This document shows, piece after piece, positions 48,134-59,254 of a stretch of 64,000 nt of DNA (position 1 is the first letter of the stretch; each line of letters starts with the position of its first letter). Position numbers and translations under genes: made by a program. This stretch comes from Siphonodentalium dalli (taxonomy: Eukaryota > Mollusca > Scaphopoda > Gadilida > Siphonodentaliidae): assembly GCA_032622095.1 (NCBI GenBank), contig CP136064.1, positions 144,103,954 through 144,167,953 of the forward strand, given 5' to 3'. Under the pieces are notes generated by a model. That model saw only the letters and a list, made by a program, of their open reading frames with translations. It was not told where the DNA came from and did no database searches.

Positions 48134-48463
48134 CTAGTTTAGAGTGGTCCACTGAATATTTAACCGTGGGAAGAATGAATTTGAGTATTCAGCAGAGTTT
48201 GTCACAAGTGGCTCGTACCGGTAGGACAGTGAATTATTACATTCCTGTTTTGAGACTATATCTGTGGCACTGAAATCTGCAAATTTCTTGGCTCGAATTT
48301 TTCTGCCCACCTTTTTTGGTTTAATTAAGCACTGGGTGTTTAGAGCGGACAACTGCCTCTTATCCATTTGGCGAAAGAGCTCCAGCCTCTGGTCTTTCCT
48401 TCTTTCTTCGAGTGGTCTTATCTCGCAGTCATTCAGATTCATCATTTTGCCATTTTTGGCCAT
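48134..48463 (-). CDS. Unknown basic ORF beside the right inverted repeat
   Basis: A 109-codon frame, rich in K and R in its first 70 residues (PLEERRKDQRLELF, KPKKVGRKIRAKKF). It starts at an ATG 217 bp inside the inner edge of the right inverted repeat and reads inwards. I recognise no family. Position and charge would suit the N-terminal exon of a transposase or a nucleic-acid-binding protein of the element, but no continuation was found. The plus-strand frames over the same bases are shadows. It may equally be a chance frame. Confidence 0.25.
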   Translation of the reverse strand: MAKNGKMMNLNDCEIRPLEERRKDQRLELFRQMDKRQLSALNTQCLIKPKKVGRKIRAKKFADFSATDIVSKQECNNSLSYRYEPLVTNSAEYSNSFFPRLNIQWTTLN

Positions 48464-49265
48464 CTCCTTCGATTGGTAAATCGCCGGTCATGAACCGTAC
48501 GGCTCTTCTCTGTATTCAATTGGATCTTCGTTATCTGCTACATGTACAGGATATAGTCCACAGTCCGTATATCATCGCAGTTTTCATGTTCAGGGTCGTG
48601 CACTTTCTGACGCGAAAATGTTCGAGAACATGCATTTTGTTCGCAGCGGAATATCCCATGTCTCTGACGTCACGGATTTTACAGTTTGGGGAATCCAACA
48701 AGATAGTTGGCGCCCCTAGCGTTAATTTAAGATTGGTGGCGCCCCTAGTTTGTAAACGGAAGCTATTAATTCTGTATTTGTAATCATTGGTTTACCGGAA
48801 ATAGTTGATTTCGCTATTAGATATTGATTCGAATACGAACGTTATTAATTATTGTGCATCAATTGGTGATAATTTATATCTTTTAAATATAAGAATGACA
48901 ATAAGGTCTATTAGTTTTATAACAATAATCATTGAGAGTGGGAAATTGTCTATTGGTTTGAAATATCTTTATTGATTAAGAAAATATGGCTATTGAAACG
49001 GAATGTACGTTTATTGAATATGCGCGAATCTTGCTAATTTTGTATTGTTAGATATTAGTTGAACAATGAATACTATTGAATTAAAATAGAACATTAATTT
49101 TGCATCGGTCAACATTGATTATGAATCTATATCTATTAAAACGGAACTGTCTCTTATTGAATCCAAGAACGACTATTGGTCTGAAAATAGATATTATTGT
49201 TTTGACAAACCACCATTAACTTTTATTTAATGTAATTTCCGACCGAATGGCCGCCCATACTCAGG

Positions 49266-49719
49266 TGAGCTAAAAACCGGTAAGAAATATGAGGCAAAAG
49301 ATAGCATTTGTGTGCAGGGTTCATTATTTTCTAAACCGATCAACCAATCGATACAGGTGAGGTGTGTGTCATCATAAACCTACATATCAAATATGAACAC
49401 AATCGGACAAAACATACTTTGGCTACAGCATCGGATACATGTAGCTCATGCATATGTGTGGATGCAAAGTGTTATAATTTCTAAACTGATCAACCGATCG
49501 ATACCAAAAACTATACAGGTGAGGAGTGTGTCATCATAAACATGCACATACTATTTTAACACGATCCGATAAAAAATATTCGAGTAATCGAATCGGATAG
49601 CAAGTGTCTACGGACAGACGGACAGACAGGCGGGCGGACGAACGACGGGTGGTTGATCCGGACGTCAGCATTATGTGTACCATACATGGTATGGGTACAC
49701 ATACAAATAATGGCTAATT
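49266..49719 (+). repeat. End of interrupted repeat, then monomers of another dispersed repeat
   Basis: TGAGCTAAAAACC completes the composite repeat interrupted at 41768. From about 49310, two monomers with CTAAACCGATCAACCAATCGAT and GGTGAGG(T/A)GTGTGTCATCATAAAC follow. They end in a GACAGACGGAC run and the ACCATACATGGTATGGGTACACAT end, akin to the ~2-kb repeat. Confidence 0.7.
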
Positions 49720-50014
49720 TCAGTAAAATTCTCCCCGTTTACATTCGACAGCACAAATTTGTCTGAATGAATGAATGATCTTTAATCTCAGCCGTTTTAT
49801 TTACATGGAACATGAGCAAAGTGTTAACTATTTACACTATTTACACCTATAGAACATTATATAAATGTTCACAATAAACTAGATGTTGTAGACATAGAAG
49901 GAACATGTGACACATTGAATTAAATAAACATGCAGCATTAACATACACTAAGCATATACAACACGCACGCACGCAAGCACAGACACTCACATATGCACAC
50001 CCTCACGCACACAC

Positions 50015-50080
<66 letters not shown>

Positions 50081-50319
50081 ACACTCACATACGCACCCTC
50101 TCACGCACACACACCCTCTCTCTCTCACACACACATACTCACCAACACACCCCCACACACACCCTCACACACACACACACACATCCTCACACCCATAGGC
50201 GATATTTGGTGACGTCACAAGTCACGTGTCAAAACATCAACAAACCAGCTGGTATGCAGAAAGATGCAATCGCATGCATTCTCATAGAAGATGTGAACCC
50301 GTGTTTGATAATATATGCA
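49720..50319 (-). repeat. LINE 3' tail and microsatellites
   Basis: On the minus strand, a sequence ending AAAGATCATTCATTCATTCA (about 49763-49800 on the plus strand) looks like the 3' end of an L2-type LINE with a (TTCA)n tail. It is followed on the plus strand by CACACA and (CT)n microsatellites at 49960-50195. The 109-codon frame at 49993 is made of these repeats and is not a gene. Confidence 0.6.
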
Positions 50320-50526
50320 TAACAAGACAGTGAACGACTGGGGTCGCTCATCTGACTGCAAAGACTGAAAAGACTGGGACTCTGGAAACCACAACAGTCA
50401 GAACTTGTCATAATCACTTTAAAAGAAGTAGTTCTGAACATGACATGTGGCTAGAGAGTAGAGAGGCTTCATGCATGTAGATCGGTGAATATCCACAAGT
50501 GAAATTACCAACTGTACACTACTTAA
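50320..50526 (+). repeat. Short dispersed repeat, second copy
   Basis: It matches 34793-35000 over about 200 bp but lacks the perfect terminal palindrome. Here the end reads GTGAATATCCACAAGTGAAATTACC and only the 3' arm survives. Confidence 0.7.
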
Positions 50527-51057
50527 CTTGAAACATATTTTATTTGTATAATATACAAAAGGGATTGGGGCACAAGTTTTTACAACTTATGAAGCCCCTC
50601 TCCCGATACAATAATATCATACATGTAATCAAGATGACGGTATAAACGTATTTACATGATGATCAGTTTTGAGATATATAATTTGTATTGCCTTCCAGAG
50701 GTTGTGGAGATTTGTGTTTAAAACAATGTGGCTACATTATGAATATTTGACACGATAAACGAGTGCTAATATAATATATTGGTGTATGTTCGGAGGTTAG
50801 AAAAAAAAATAATAATAGACAGTCATGTGCTCGGTTTTGGTTTTTTGTAGCGCTCTGGAAGACAGTACTGACATTAATAAGAACGTGCATGTTTGTGGGG
50901 GAAGTTGTTCCATTTGTGAGATAACTGCCACATCAAAATATTGAAATTTCGGAAGCACCTTTAAGTGTATTCAAAAGTAATATACATATATATATAAGTG
51001 TACATACATACACATATACACACACATATGCACACACATACATATAGACATACATAC

Positions 51058-53366
51058 TTATAATGTATAATATTTTAGGGGCGAAACGCCGCAATATATT
51101 GCTGTGTGATGTAAAATATTTTTTTGGGACGAGATATTAGGTATTCCACACATGAGTTCTGCAATGGTGCTTATTATGAGATTTTCACGGGTTAGTTTCT
51201 CAGAAAACTCTGAGTGCTCTCTTTGGTACAATGGGCACATGGAGAAATAATGATATGCGTCTTCATATCGGTTTCCACACGAACATGCGGGGCTGTCAGC
51301 GATATAGTTGTTGAACATATCCGACCGGACTTCACTACACAAATTACGTAGGCGACAGTGAAAAATGTTGTATTTTCTGAGTCCAACGTAGAAATGTCGA
51401 GGGGGGCTGGGCGTTGGATCTATATGTTGCAAGTTGGTTTTAAAGGTAGAAGATTGATCAGCGTTAGTGATTAACTTGGGAAGTTTATTCCATTCCATGA
51501 CCATCTTTGGGAAAAATGACTGTTTGAAGTGTTCAGTATTGCAGTAATATGAATAAAATTTACTGGGGCGTCTCCAATTATAGTCTGCAACTTCATGCGA
51601 TCTGGGGGGAAGTATAGTGGATAGATATGATGGTACTAAATTGTTAACTATTTTATAGAGGCGTCTTTAATTGAGTGAAGGCCGTCCAACTTCCTGTAAT
51701 ACCGTGTTGTCCGAAACAGAACGGGTGATACCACTGACTATCCGGTCGGCATCGAGGTGAAGCCGGTCAAGCTTTTCTAACATATAGTTAGAGGCATTGT
51801 CCCAAACGGCATCTGAATAATCAAATAGTGGTAAAATGTATGTTTTGTAGATAATTTCGATGGTTTTCCTGTTTAGTTGATATTTGATCCGACGGAGTTG
51901 ATATAGGCGCGAGGCAATCTTTTTGACAGAGCCTTCAATGTGGGCGTTCCATTTGAGATTTGATTGGAGTTCCAGACCTAAATGTTTATGCTTGTCCACA
52001 AAGTCGATTGAATTTCCCACGAAATTGAGGTTCGGATTCTCTGTAGATGGAGCAACTAATGAGAAGGACATTCCAACTGTTTTAATTGGATTAAAGCTGA
52101 TCAGCCAGTTTTTGGACCACGCTGTAATTCTGTCTAAGTCGCTGTTCATAGTATGTTCAAGTATATTAAGATCAAAGTGGCTGTTCGTGAGGCAAGTGTC
52201 ATCAGCGTACATTCTCGTTACCGATTCAATGCCGTCGGCTAAATCAGTTATTTTATATAGACAAGGAACAAGAACGGCCCCAGGATAAACCCCTGGGGCA
52301 CTCCTGCTGGGATGACCTCATATTTTGAAAATATGTCATTGACTAGGACTCTTTGCGTCCGGTTATCTAGGTAATCTTCTATCCGATTTAAAGCCGTTCC
52401 TTTTAATCCATAAGATTTCAATTTATGTATCAGTCCCCTGTGCCAAACCCTTTCAAAAGCTTTGGATATACCACAGAATATAGAACATGTAAATAGTCCT
52501 TTATCGAGGGTTTGGCTCAAGTTGTGGTATAGGTCTAATAGTTGGTATGTTGTACTATGACCGGGGAGAAATCCGGATTGATGGAAATACAAGAGTTCAT
52601 TTTCGATGAAAAAATTACTGATCTGTTTCAGAACCACTTTCTCAAAGATTTTAGATACACATGGTAAAAGGGATATTGGTCGATAATTTTTGGCGTCAGC
52701 TGGATCGTCTTTTTTTTTAAATCGGGATCACGTTTGCTGATTTCCAGGACTTTGGGAATTTCTCTGTATTGATACTGGATTTCCTAAATAGAAGGACCAG
52801 TGGTGGGCTATCGATTTTGCTGTTTCGCGGAGCATTCTAACGCTAATCACATCGTGTCCGTGGGCTTTGTTAAGTTTAAAAGATTTGATAGCTGTTTCAA
52901 CCTCGGTTTCTGTGAAGACCAAATCAGGCATGGTGTTTGCGGTGCGTTTATGAAAATTGGGCAGGTTATGATTAGCATCATTAATGGTAGAATTCTTAAT
53001 GAACTGTCGTTTAAAATTTTAGCTTTTTCACAATCATCGATTGCATATGTCTTATTGTTGGTAGAGATAGAACCGGATGAGCTGTATAGTGGGGGGATAT
53101 TTTTTGTTCGTTTCTTGTTTAGCAGGTAATGTATTATTCGCCAAAAGTCTCGCGGGTTGGATGCTTCTCTTATTCGTTCTTCAAGATTTTCTTCAAATTT
53201 CATTTTCGCGTGCTTCTTCGTGTTATTGACTTTGTTTCCTATATTTTTGTATTTTCTCCAGATTTCAGGGTTTTCTGATTTTATGGCTTTTTTCCTAGCT
53301 CTGTCATGTTTTCGTATCTCAAAACGGATGTCCGAGTTGAACCAGATTTTATCAGAAGTTCTTACT
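51058..53366 (-). pseudogene. LINE ORF2: linker, reverse transcriptase and C-terminus
   Basis: Read downwards: a KIWFNSDIR motif near 53350, then DFWRIIHYLLN near 53150. The RT follows: TEVETAIKSFKLNKA near 52890, then 52637-52248 with an AFERVW block (A motif altered to GISKAFERV) and GVPQGFILGP. The catalytic motif is YADDT at about 52205, followed by the thumb to 51667. The C-terminal frame (51504-51058) has a CSCGNRYEDAYHYFSMC zinc-binding-like pattern and ends near 51058. Frameshifts lie near 52930, 52700, 52250 and 51660. The usual aspartate of motif A is changed to G, so even the domain would be inactive. Confidence 0.82.
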
Positions 53367-56300
53367 CACACCATGTAATCGACATGGGCCGGATCGGCGT
53401 AAAATCTGCTATGCGACGGTTCCAGCTCTGCTTCCCGGCATTTAATCCAACCCAAAGTCTACATGGCGGATATTATTCGAAAAGTAACTGAATAAGTATT
53501 ATGTTTAATAATAATTTTACTTTTTTTTATCAAGTAGAATGGTATTTAATGAAGATATGGAACTCGATACCAATTATGTGAAACAGTAGTTAGTTGGCGA
53601 AAAGTTGAACACAAAATTATATTCTTAAATAAAACGGCAAAATATATGCCAAAAACGCGGTCGTTATTCGCGTAAAAATAATTGTATGCCCGGATATTGG
53701 TACATAAGTGTGGTTATTGTGGTGGATCTGATAATCGTTCACCATGTCCAACACCATTCTGCCTATAAAACATATTATAAACCGTAGTTTTCCAATATAT
53801 TTGTTCTTCGTTATTGGCAAAAATTGACAACGCCCATATCGGGGTTTGACAACGCTGTGAATTGAAACGTTATTTTTATAATCTGTCCAATTTCGTGTTC
53901 AGGACAGGTAAGTGTATTTGTTTTTGCCTGTATATTCTAACCCCATTGCCCAACCTCATCACATACTTATCCTCATACTAGTAACCGAACCACATAATGC
54001 TTCAATTAATAAATTAATGTTCGCATGTTTAATATAATAATTATTTTTATCCATGTGTATCAAGGATAATTTCCCCGTACTCCACAACAATGTTCTCCCA
54101 GTAAACTGTACGCAACCTTGTATGGCCATATAATAATGGAACATTCCAATTAATGTGGTGTCGCTAACATGTTGCTAAACATGATTCTTATAATTGAGGC
54201 CCGCAAATTACATACAATAAGTTACAAAAAACATTCATCAAATATGTTTTATTAAAATGTACAACAAACTTCAATACATATGTCATCAAAAACATAAAAT
54301 AAGTTCCCCGAAAATCATTCATCTAATATTTTGTATATAAATTAATAACAAAAATTAAAGTTAGCGATTGTTCTTCTAATGATGTTGAATAATACACGTG
54401 TATACAGTTTAAACATCTACATGTTGATAAAGACCACTCGAAATAACCCCACCACCACGGGCATGCATGGGGGGAGAACAGCTACGCGAGGATCGGTTGC
54501 ATTCCGATAAAGAGACGGTGGAAATCCGATAAACAAGACGGTTCGCTTTCGGCGACAAACGAGATTTTCTTCGTGTTTGGGCATTCAAACGAAATTGCCG
54601 TGACAAATCAGGTTTCATATCATGATATCGTTATTGTAGTTACTAATATCCATCAATATCTAGACACTACAGTGATAAAACCAATAGCATCGCCATTTAA
54701 AAGTCAGGCGACTATTCGTTTTCCGATAAAACGAGACGCCGATCACGATCGGCAGATGTTTAACCCATCCCTTGGCGATAGTAAATTGTTAAGATCAGAA
54801 TCATAATCTTTTGATGTTGAATTATAGAGTATACTGTTATGATCTAAAGTAGTATATGACAAATGTACATAATAACCAGTAATAACACAAATTATTGGAA
54901 TGTATGAGTCAATATAGAAGGGTTAATATAACATCTAAACTCTAGAACCTGTCACCACTATCATAGTGTGAGCAGTTCTATTCATGTTGTTGCAAATTGC
55001 CATGTGAGAATCAAAATAATATAATTATTTATTTAATGGAAAAGGTTAAAAGACATGGAATGGGTAAAAGGGGTTAAATCACCTATCTCTGCCCTGTCTG
55101 ATCCATTGTAGTCCCATCATCCAAGGACTTAGAGAGCTCCATTGGTCTAGTTAAATAAATTCACATGGCTAAGTTGTGGTTAAAAAGATAGCTAAATCAA
55201 TTTATCCAATAATTCACTAACTGTGTCTCTTATACAGAGCTAACATATGAGGGCTATAAATAACTCTCAAAGCAATAAACTATATTGTCTTTTATCTTGC
55301 TCACAGAGAAGCAGGTATTCATTGATTGTAAGTTACTTGGGTTATAATCTGGATAGTTCTTAGTTTAAAAAGGGCCATATCTCTGGTATAACAAATTGGA
55401 TCTAACCCATATTCAAACTCGTTCTGTATTTTGAGTTGAGAAACTCACATACCAAATTTGGTTCCTATCAGATGAAAAATGGTTGATTTATCGAAGTACA
55501 CGTATGTGTGAATCATATGTCAAAGGACCATAACTCCATTTTTAAATTCCGATAAAACCCATATTCGAACTCAACCTGTACGTTGGTCTGAGAAACTCAT
55601 ACACCAAATTTGGTTCCAATCAGATAAAAAATGTTTGAGTTATGGCAGAATTCATGAATTCTAAGTCGAAAAAGTGCCATAACTCCGTAAAAAAACTCCG
55701 ATCAAACCCATATTCGAACTCGATCTGTATTTTGGGCCGAGAAACTCACCTACTAAATTTGGTTCCGATCAGATAAAAAATGTTTGAGTTATGGCAGAAT
55801 GCGTGAATTCTAAGTCGAAAAAGGGCCATAACTCTGTCAAAAAAAGTCGGATCAAACCCATATCGAACTCGATCTGTATTTTGGGCTGAAAACTCCATAT
55901 ACAAAAATTTGGTTTTGATCAGGTAAAAAATGTTTGAGTTATCTCATTACACGTAAAGTGTCTACGGACGGACAGACGGACGGACGGACAGACGCACTGG
56001 CCAGAGTATACTTGTGGGGTGACCGCACATACCCATGAATACTTGTGGGGTGCGATCTTTTGTTTGAGTAACTTGTGGGGTGCAACCCACAACTGACGAT
56101 TTTTTAAAGAGCGTATTTTTAAAGAGCCCGATCTGGGCGTTGTCAATTTTTGCCAATAACGAGGAACAAATATATTGGAAAACTACGGTTTATAATATGT
56201 TTTATAGGCAGAATTGTGTTGGACATGCTGAACGAGTATCAGATTCACCACAATAACCACACTTATGTACCAATATCCGGGCATACAATTATTTTTACGC

Positions 56301-56583
56301 GAATACCGACCGCGTTTTTGGCATATATTTTGCCGTTTTATTTAAGAATATCATTTTGTGTTCAACTGTTTCACAAAATTGGTATCGAGTTCCATATCTT
56401 CATTAAATAACATTCTACTTGATAAAAAAGTTAAATTATTATTAAACATAATACTTGTTCAGTTACTTTTCGAATACTATCCGCCATGTAGACTTTGGGT
56501 TGCATTAAATGCCGGGAAGCAGAGCTGGAACCGCCGCACAGCAGATTTTACGCCGATCCGGCCCATATCGATTACACGGTGTG
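53367..56583. mobile_element. 3.2-kb element with ~460-bp inverted repeats and CAC termini
   Basis: The termini are CACACC(A/G)TGTAATCGA(C/T)ATGGGCC in inverted orientation. The arms are 53367-53842 and 56127-56583. The 5-bp target TTACT is duplicated at 53362-53366 and 56584-56588. The interior (53843-56126) includes part of the ~2-kb dispersed repeat and no transposase. A CAC terminus with a 5-bp duplication is the signature of the Transib/RAG-type group, but such long arms are unusual for it. The classification is therefore tentative. Similar 60-85 codon frames occur in both arms and are copies of one another, not evidence of a gene. Confidence 0.78.
54727..56000 (+). repeat. Dispersed ~2-kb repeat, copy 2
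   Basis: It starts CGAGACGCCGATCACGATCGGC and ends in four ~150-bp monomers (GCCATAACTC near 55375, 55527, 55676 and 55827) and a GACGGACGGACGGAC run. It is embedded in the 3.2-kb element. The terminal hairpin seen in the other copies is lost where the right part of the element begins. Confidence 0.7.
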
Positions 56584-56588
56584 TTACT

Positions 56589-57370
56589 GTAATGTACGAC
56601 TGTGGAATTGTTCTCGCCATTATGGACAGCAATTCTAATTGAAAGTTATTGGCAGCTGTGTTCACATCAGATGCACATGTTATGAGGTCATCACAGTCGA
56701 CATTGGCAAGTAGGTTATTTGCATGGAAAAAGTTACCTTTTCTGTAGTTCCACACTTGTCTTAGAAATGGCGCTGCGGTCGTGTTTTCAAATGTTATTGA
56801 AGCATACCTAGGTGGTCTGAAACTCCGAGATCTAGGACATCGGAATCTATTAAACGGAGAGAGTTTGAGGTAATGATTGGGTCAAGCAACGTGCTTGAGG
56901 TGCTGCATGGTCACTCTCGTGGGGACCGTTATTGAATTTTTCATGCTGAAACCATCCGTTATATTTTTCAACTTCGATGAACTATCCATGAAATTGGAGT
57001 TAAAATCTCCTGTAATGACAACATATTCGGAAATGTCGAGAGCGTCTGAAATTGAGGATTCCAGGTGTTCCCAATAATTTTGAGGACAAAATTGTGCAGA
57101 TCTGTACGATACTCCAAGAACAATGCGAGTTTTCTTTGAGTGGATTTCAAACCAGAGACAAGAAGAGTCGAATTCTAATTCGGTTTTACGATTAAATATT
57201 AAGTGATCGGCGAACATTAAACATATTCCGCCACCGTCTGAATCTCGGTCTTCGCGAATTGGGGTACAAAATCCATCGATTTCTAGCTGGTTTGAAGGAT
57301 AAGATGGATCAAGATGCGTTTCGGTGAAACATAAAATGTCATATTCGTATAAGGTCTGCAATCTTTTCAA
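56589..57370 (-). pseudogene. LINE ORF2 endonuclease domain
   Basis: The frame from 57370 reads CFTETHLD (catalytic glutamate), IDGFCTPIREDR, DGGGICLMFADHL, LEFDSSCLWFEI, LGVSYRS and TGDFNSNF (catalytic D/N). The open frame ends at 56882. The neighbouring frame then carries a SDHLG block near 56830, and the linker follows to the insertion edge at 56588. It is the N-terminal half of the ORF2 at 51058-53366, now 3.2 kb away. Compared with the remnant at 28585-30283 it shares most of the endonuclease phrases, showing one family. At least two frameshifts disable it. Confidence 0.82.
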
Positions 57371-57420
57371 GTTTATTACGGATACTCCTTACGTTATAGT
57401 GGAAAATTGAGATGGAATTC

Positions 57421-59254
57421 TCAACGCTTATAGTCTGCATGGGACAACGGCCCCGGGTTTATATGTATATCACCGGATAATAGTAATAAAAAGAACGCAA
57501 TCAGGAATAACGACCTTGCGTTTGGTGGACTGTTCAAAGCATTTTCCGAGGTAAAGGGTGTTGTTTTTCACAGTTTTGTGGGCTAGCGGTCATTTTGCTG
57601 AGTCGAAGATACCTATTGCTGCCCTATATTGGTTCAAGTCACACGTCATATTTCAGACGGTGGTTATAAACCAAGATAGGGAAGCAACTGAACTCCGACT
57701 CAACAGATAATAGATATAGTGGCACCTCACAAATGGACTTGGCGGTTGTTCTTAAGTTATGGATATTTTCAATGTGGATTGGAAACATGAAGTAAGTAAA
57801 TGAATCATCAAAAGTGGTCAATGCATAGAATAAACAGATCATGATCAAGACATAATGACAAATATTTACATGATGGTGTTTGGTGGTGATTGGCATGAGG
57901 GGTTTATCGGCTATTTACGGGTAGTTGTGTTGAAATTTAAGGGAATTTAGCTTGAACTGTGACAGTTAGCATGGGATTTTGGGCGGGTTAATCCAAAATG
58001 AGTGAGGAATTTAGCAGTTTCATTATTGAGGAAACCAGTAGACCCATTACGATTATGTGATATAGGCCCACAAAGGAAGATATATAGCTGTGCCATGTCT
58101 GTGCCATAGCTGTGCTACCCCACTGGATTTGGGAACTTCATGCTCAGGACTGCGTGCACTCACCAAAAAGGTCAACATTGGTCACTGAGAAATGGTATGT
58201 AGCTCCGTTCAGTTGGTCAGGATGCATTAAAGAAAGGCGAAAAGTATATATTTTTAATCGTTACGGCCTGCCATAGTACATTGCGTACACATTGTTGATA
58301 TAAATGTTGTGATTGAAATTACTAGCGCGGAAAGGCGATTCGTGAAAAGTGGACTTCGCATGTCGACGAAATTAGGTCGCGGTGACGGAAAACATTGTGA
58401 TCGTTCTGTTGCCGTTGACCTTATGCCGTAAAGCGTTCCAACAATCGTGCTTGAGATTATGATGAATCAGTTTTGACGAGGCGCCTGGTTGTGTCCGAGT
58501 TGCGTTAAACTTCATGGGAGCGCGGGGGAGCGTGGACTTAATCGTTTGAACTTGAAAAAAAGAATGGACTTCCCACATGAAATGAGAAAGGAGCTATCGT
58601 GAGAGTCGAAAAAGTGACTGGGTTTTGTTCACCATGACAGCTCTAGGTGAGTTTATTGAGTTTATATAGCAGGCACTAGGCCTACCATATATGAGGCTCG
58701 ACATTTTAGTTTTGTCCATAGCAGGGCTGATTGGCATCCAGGGGGGGGGGGGTGGTGGCATGCAGTGGTGATGGTAACACAAAGAGGTTCCAAAAATTGG
58801 GGGGGGGGGTAAATAGTTACAATTACTTCATCAGATTGAGTTGAACAATAATGGAGGGGGTCACACATCCCATTGTTTTAATTAATATGAAATACTACTA
58901 GGTTATAGGACTTAGTGAATTAGTCACATTACGAAACTCACTTTTTTTTCCTTTTTTTTTCTTCAGGTGAATTTCCTTTCTATACTGTACATCATGTACT
59001 ACATATACAAATAATAAGGTACCGGTATGTTTTTGAATTAATTTTTCTCATTTTTTTAATGAAATATTGCATGCTGGGCATGGGAATCAGTTTGACCCAC
59101 AGGCACTTTGTAGAAAACATTATTTACATAATATATAATATATAAGACAAGGCCAGACATCTTTCGGTTTCCGATTCCGAAATTCGTTGCATTTCTGACC
59201 CGATTATATGGCCGCGTAAACGGAATTGTCGCTTGTTTTTCTTCTTTCAAAAGT
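57421..59254. other. Unassigned stretch with poly-G and poly-T runs
   Basis: I see no gene. Poly-G runs at 58741-58752 and 58800-58809 and T-rich runs near 58943-58960 are the main features. Frames of 60-85 codons on the minus strand have no motif. Confidence 0.6.

Larger units (their letters stand above)
41769..49259. mobile_element. 7.5-kb element with long terminal inverted repeats
   Basis: The termini are TATGGGCGGCCATTCGGTCGG and its inverse. The target CTCAGG is duplicated at 41763-41768 and 49260-49265, and the host repeat rejoins exactly across it. The inverted repeats extend from 41769 to about 42950 and from about 48680 to 49259, the left one longer through local expansions (AT-rich tandem units and a large hairpin). 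A TGACGTCA palindrome lies near the inner edge of both arms. An alternative reading is an 8-bp duplication with one mismatch. The interior carries hairpin cassettes, a GCGCTTAAGCGC cluster and short repeats, with no recognised transposase. A 6-bp duplication with long TIRs fits several superfamilies, so I leave it unclassified. Confidence 0.78.
50527..57420 (-). mobile_element. LINE split by a DNA-type element
   Basis: A minus-strand non-LTR retrotransposon of about 3.7 kb once the inserted element (53367-56583) is discounted. The 3' end lies near 50527-51050, with an AATAAA-like signal near the end. The 5' side is around 57400. The duplicated target TTACT is at both edges of the insertion, and removing one copy with the insertion joins the linker in frame. 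Confidence 0.8.

Noticed and set aside
49993-50322. TLSLSLS/THTH protein
   Set aside because: Made of CT and CA microsatellites.
53617-53820. Similar peptide in both arms of the 3.2-kb element
   Set aside because: Follows simply from the arms being inverted copies. No family and no start context.
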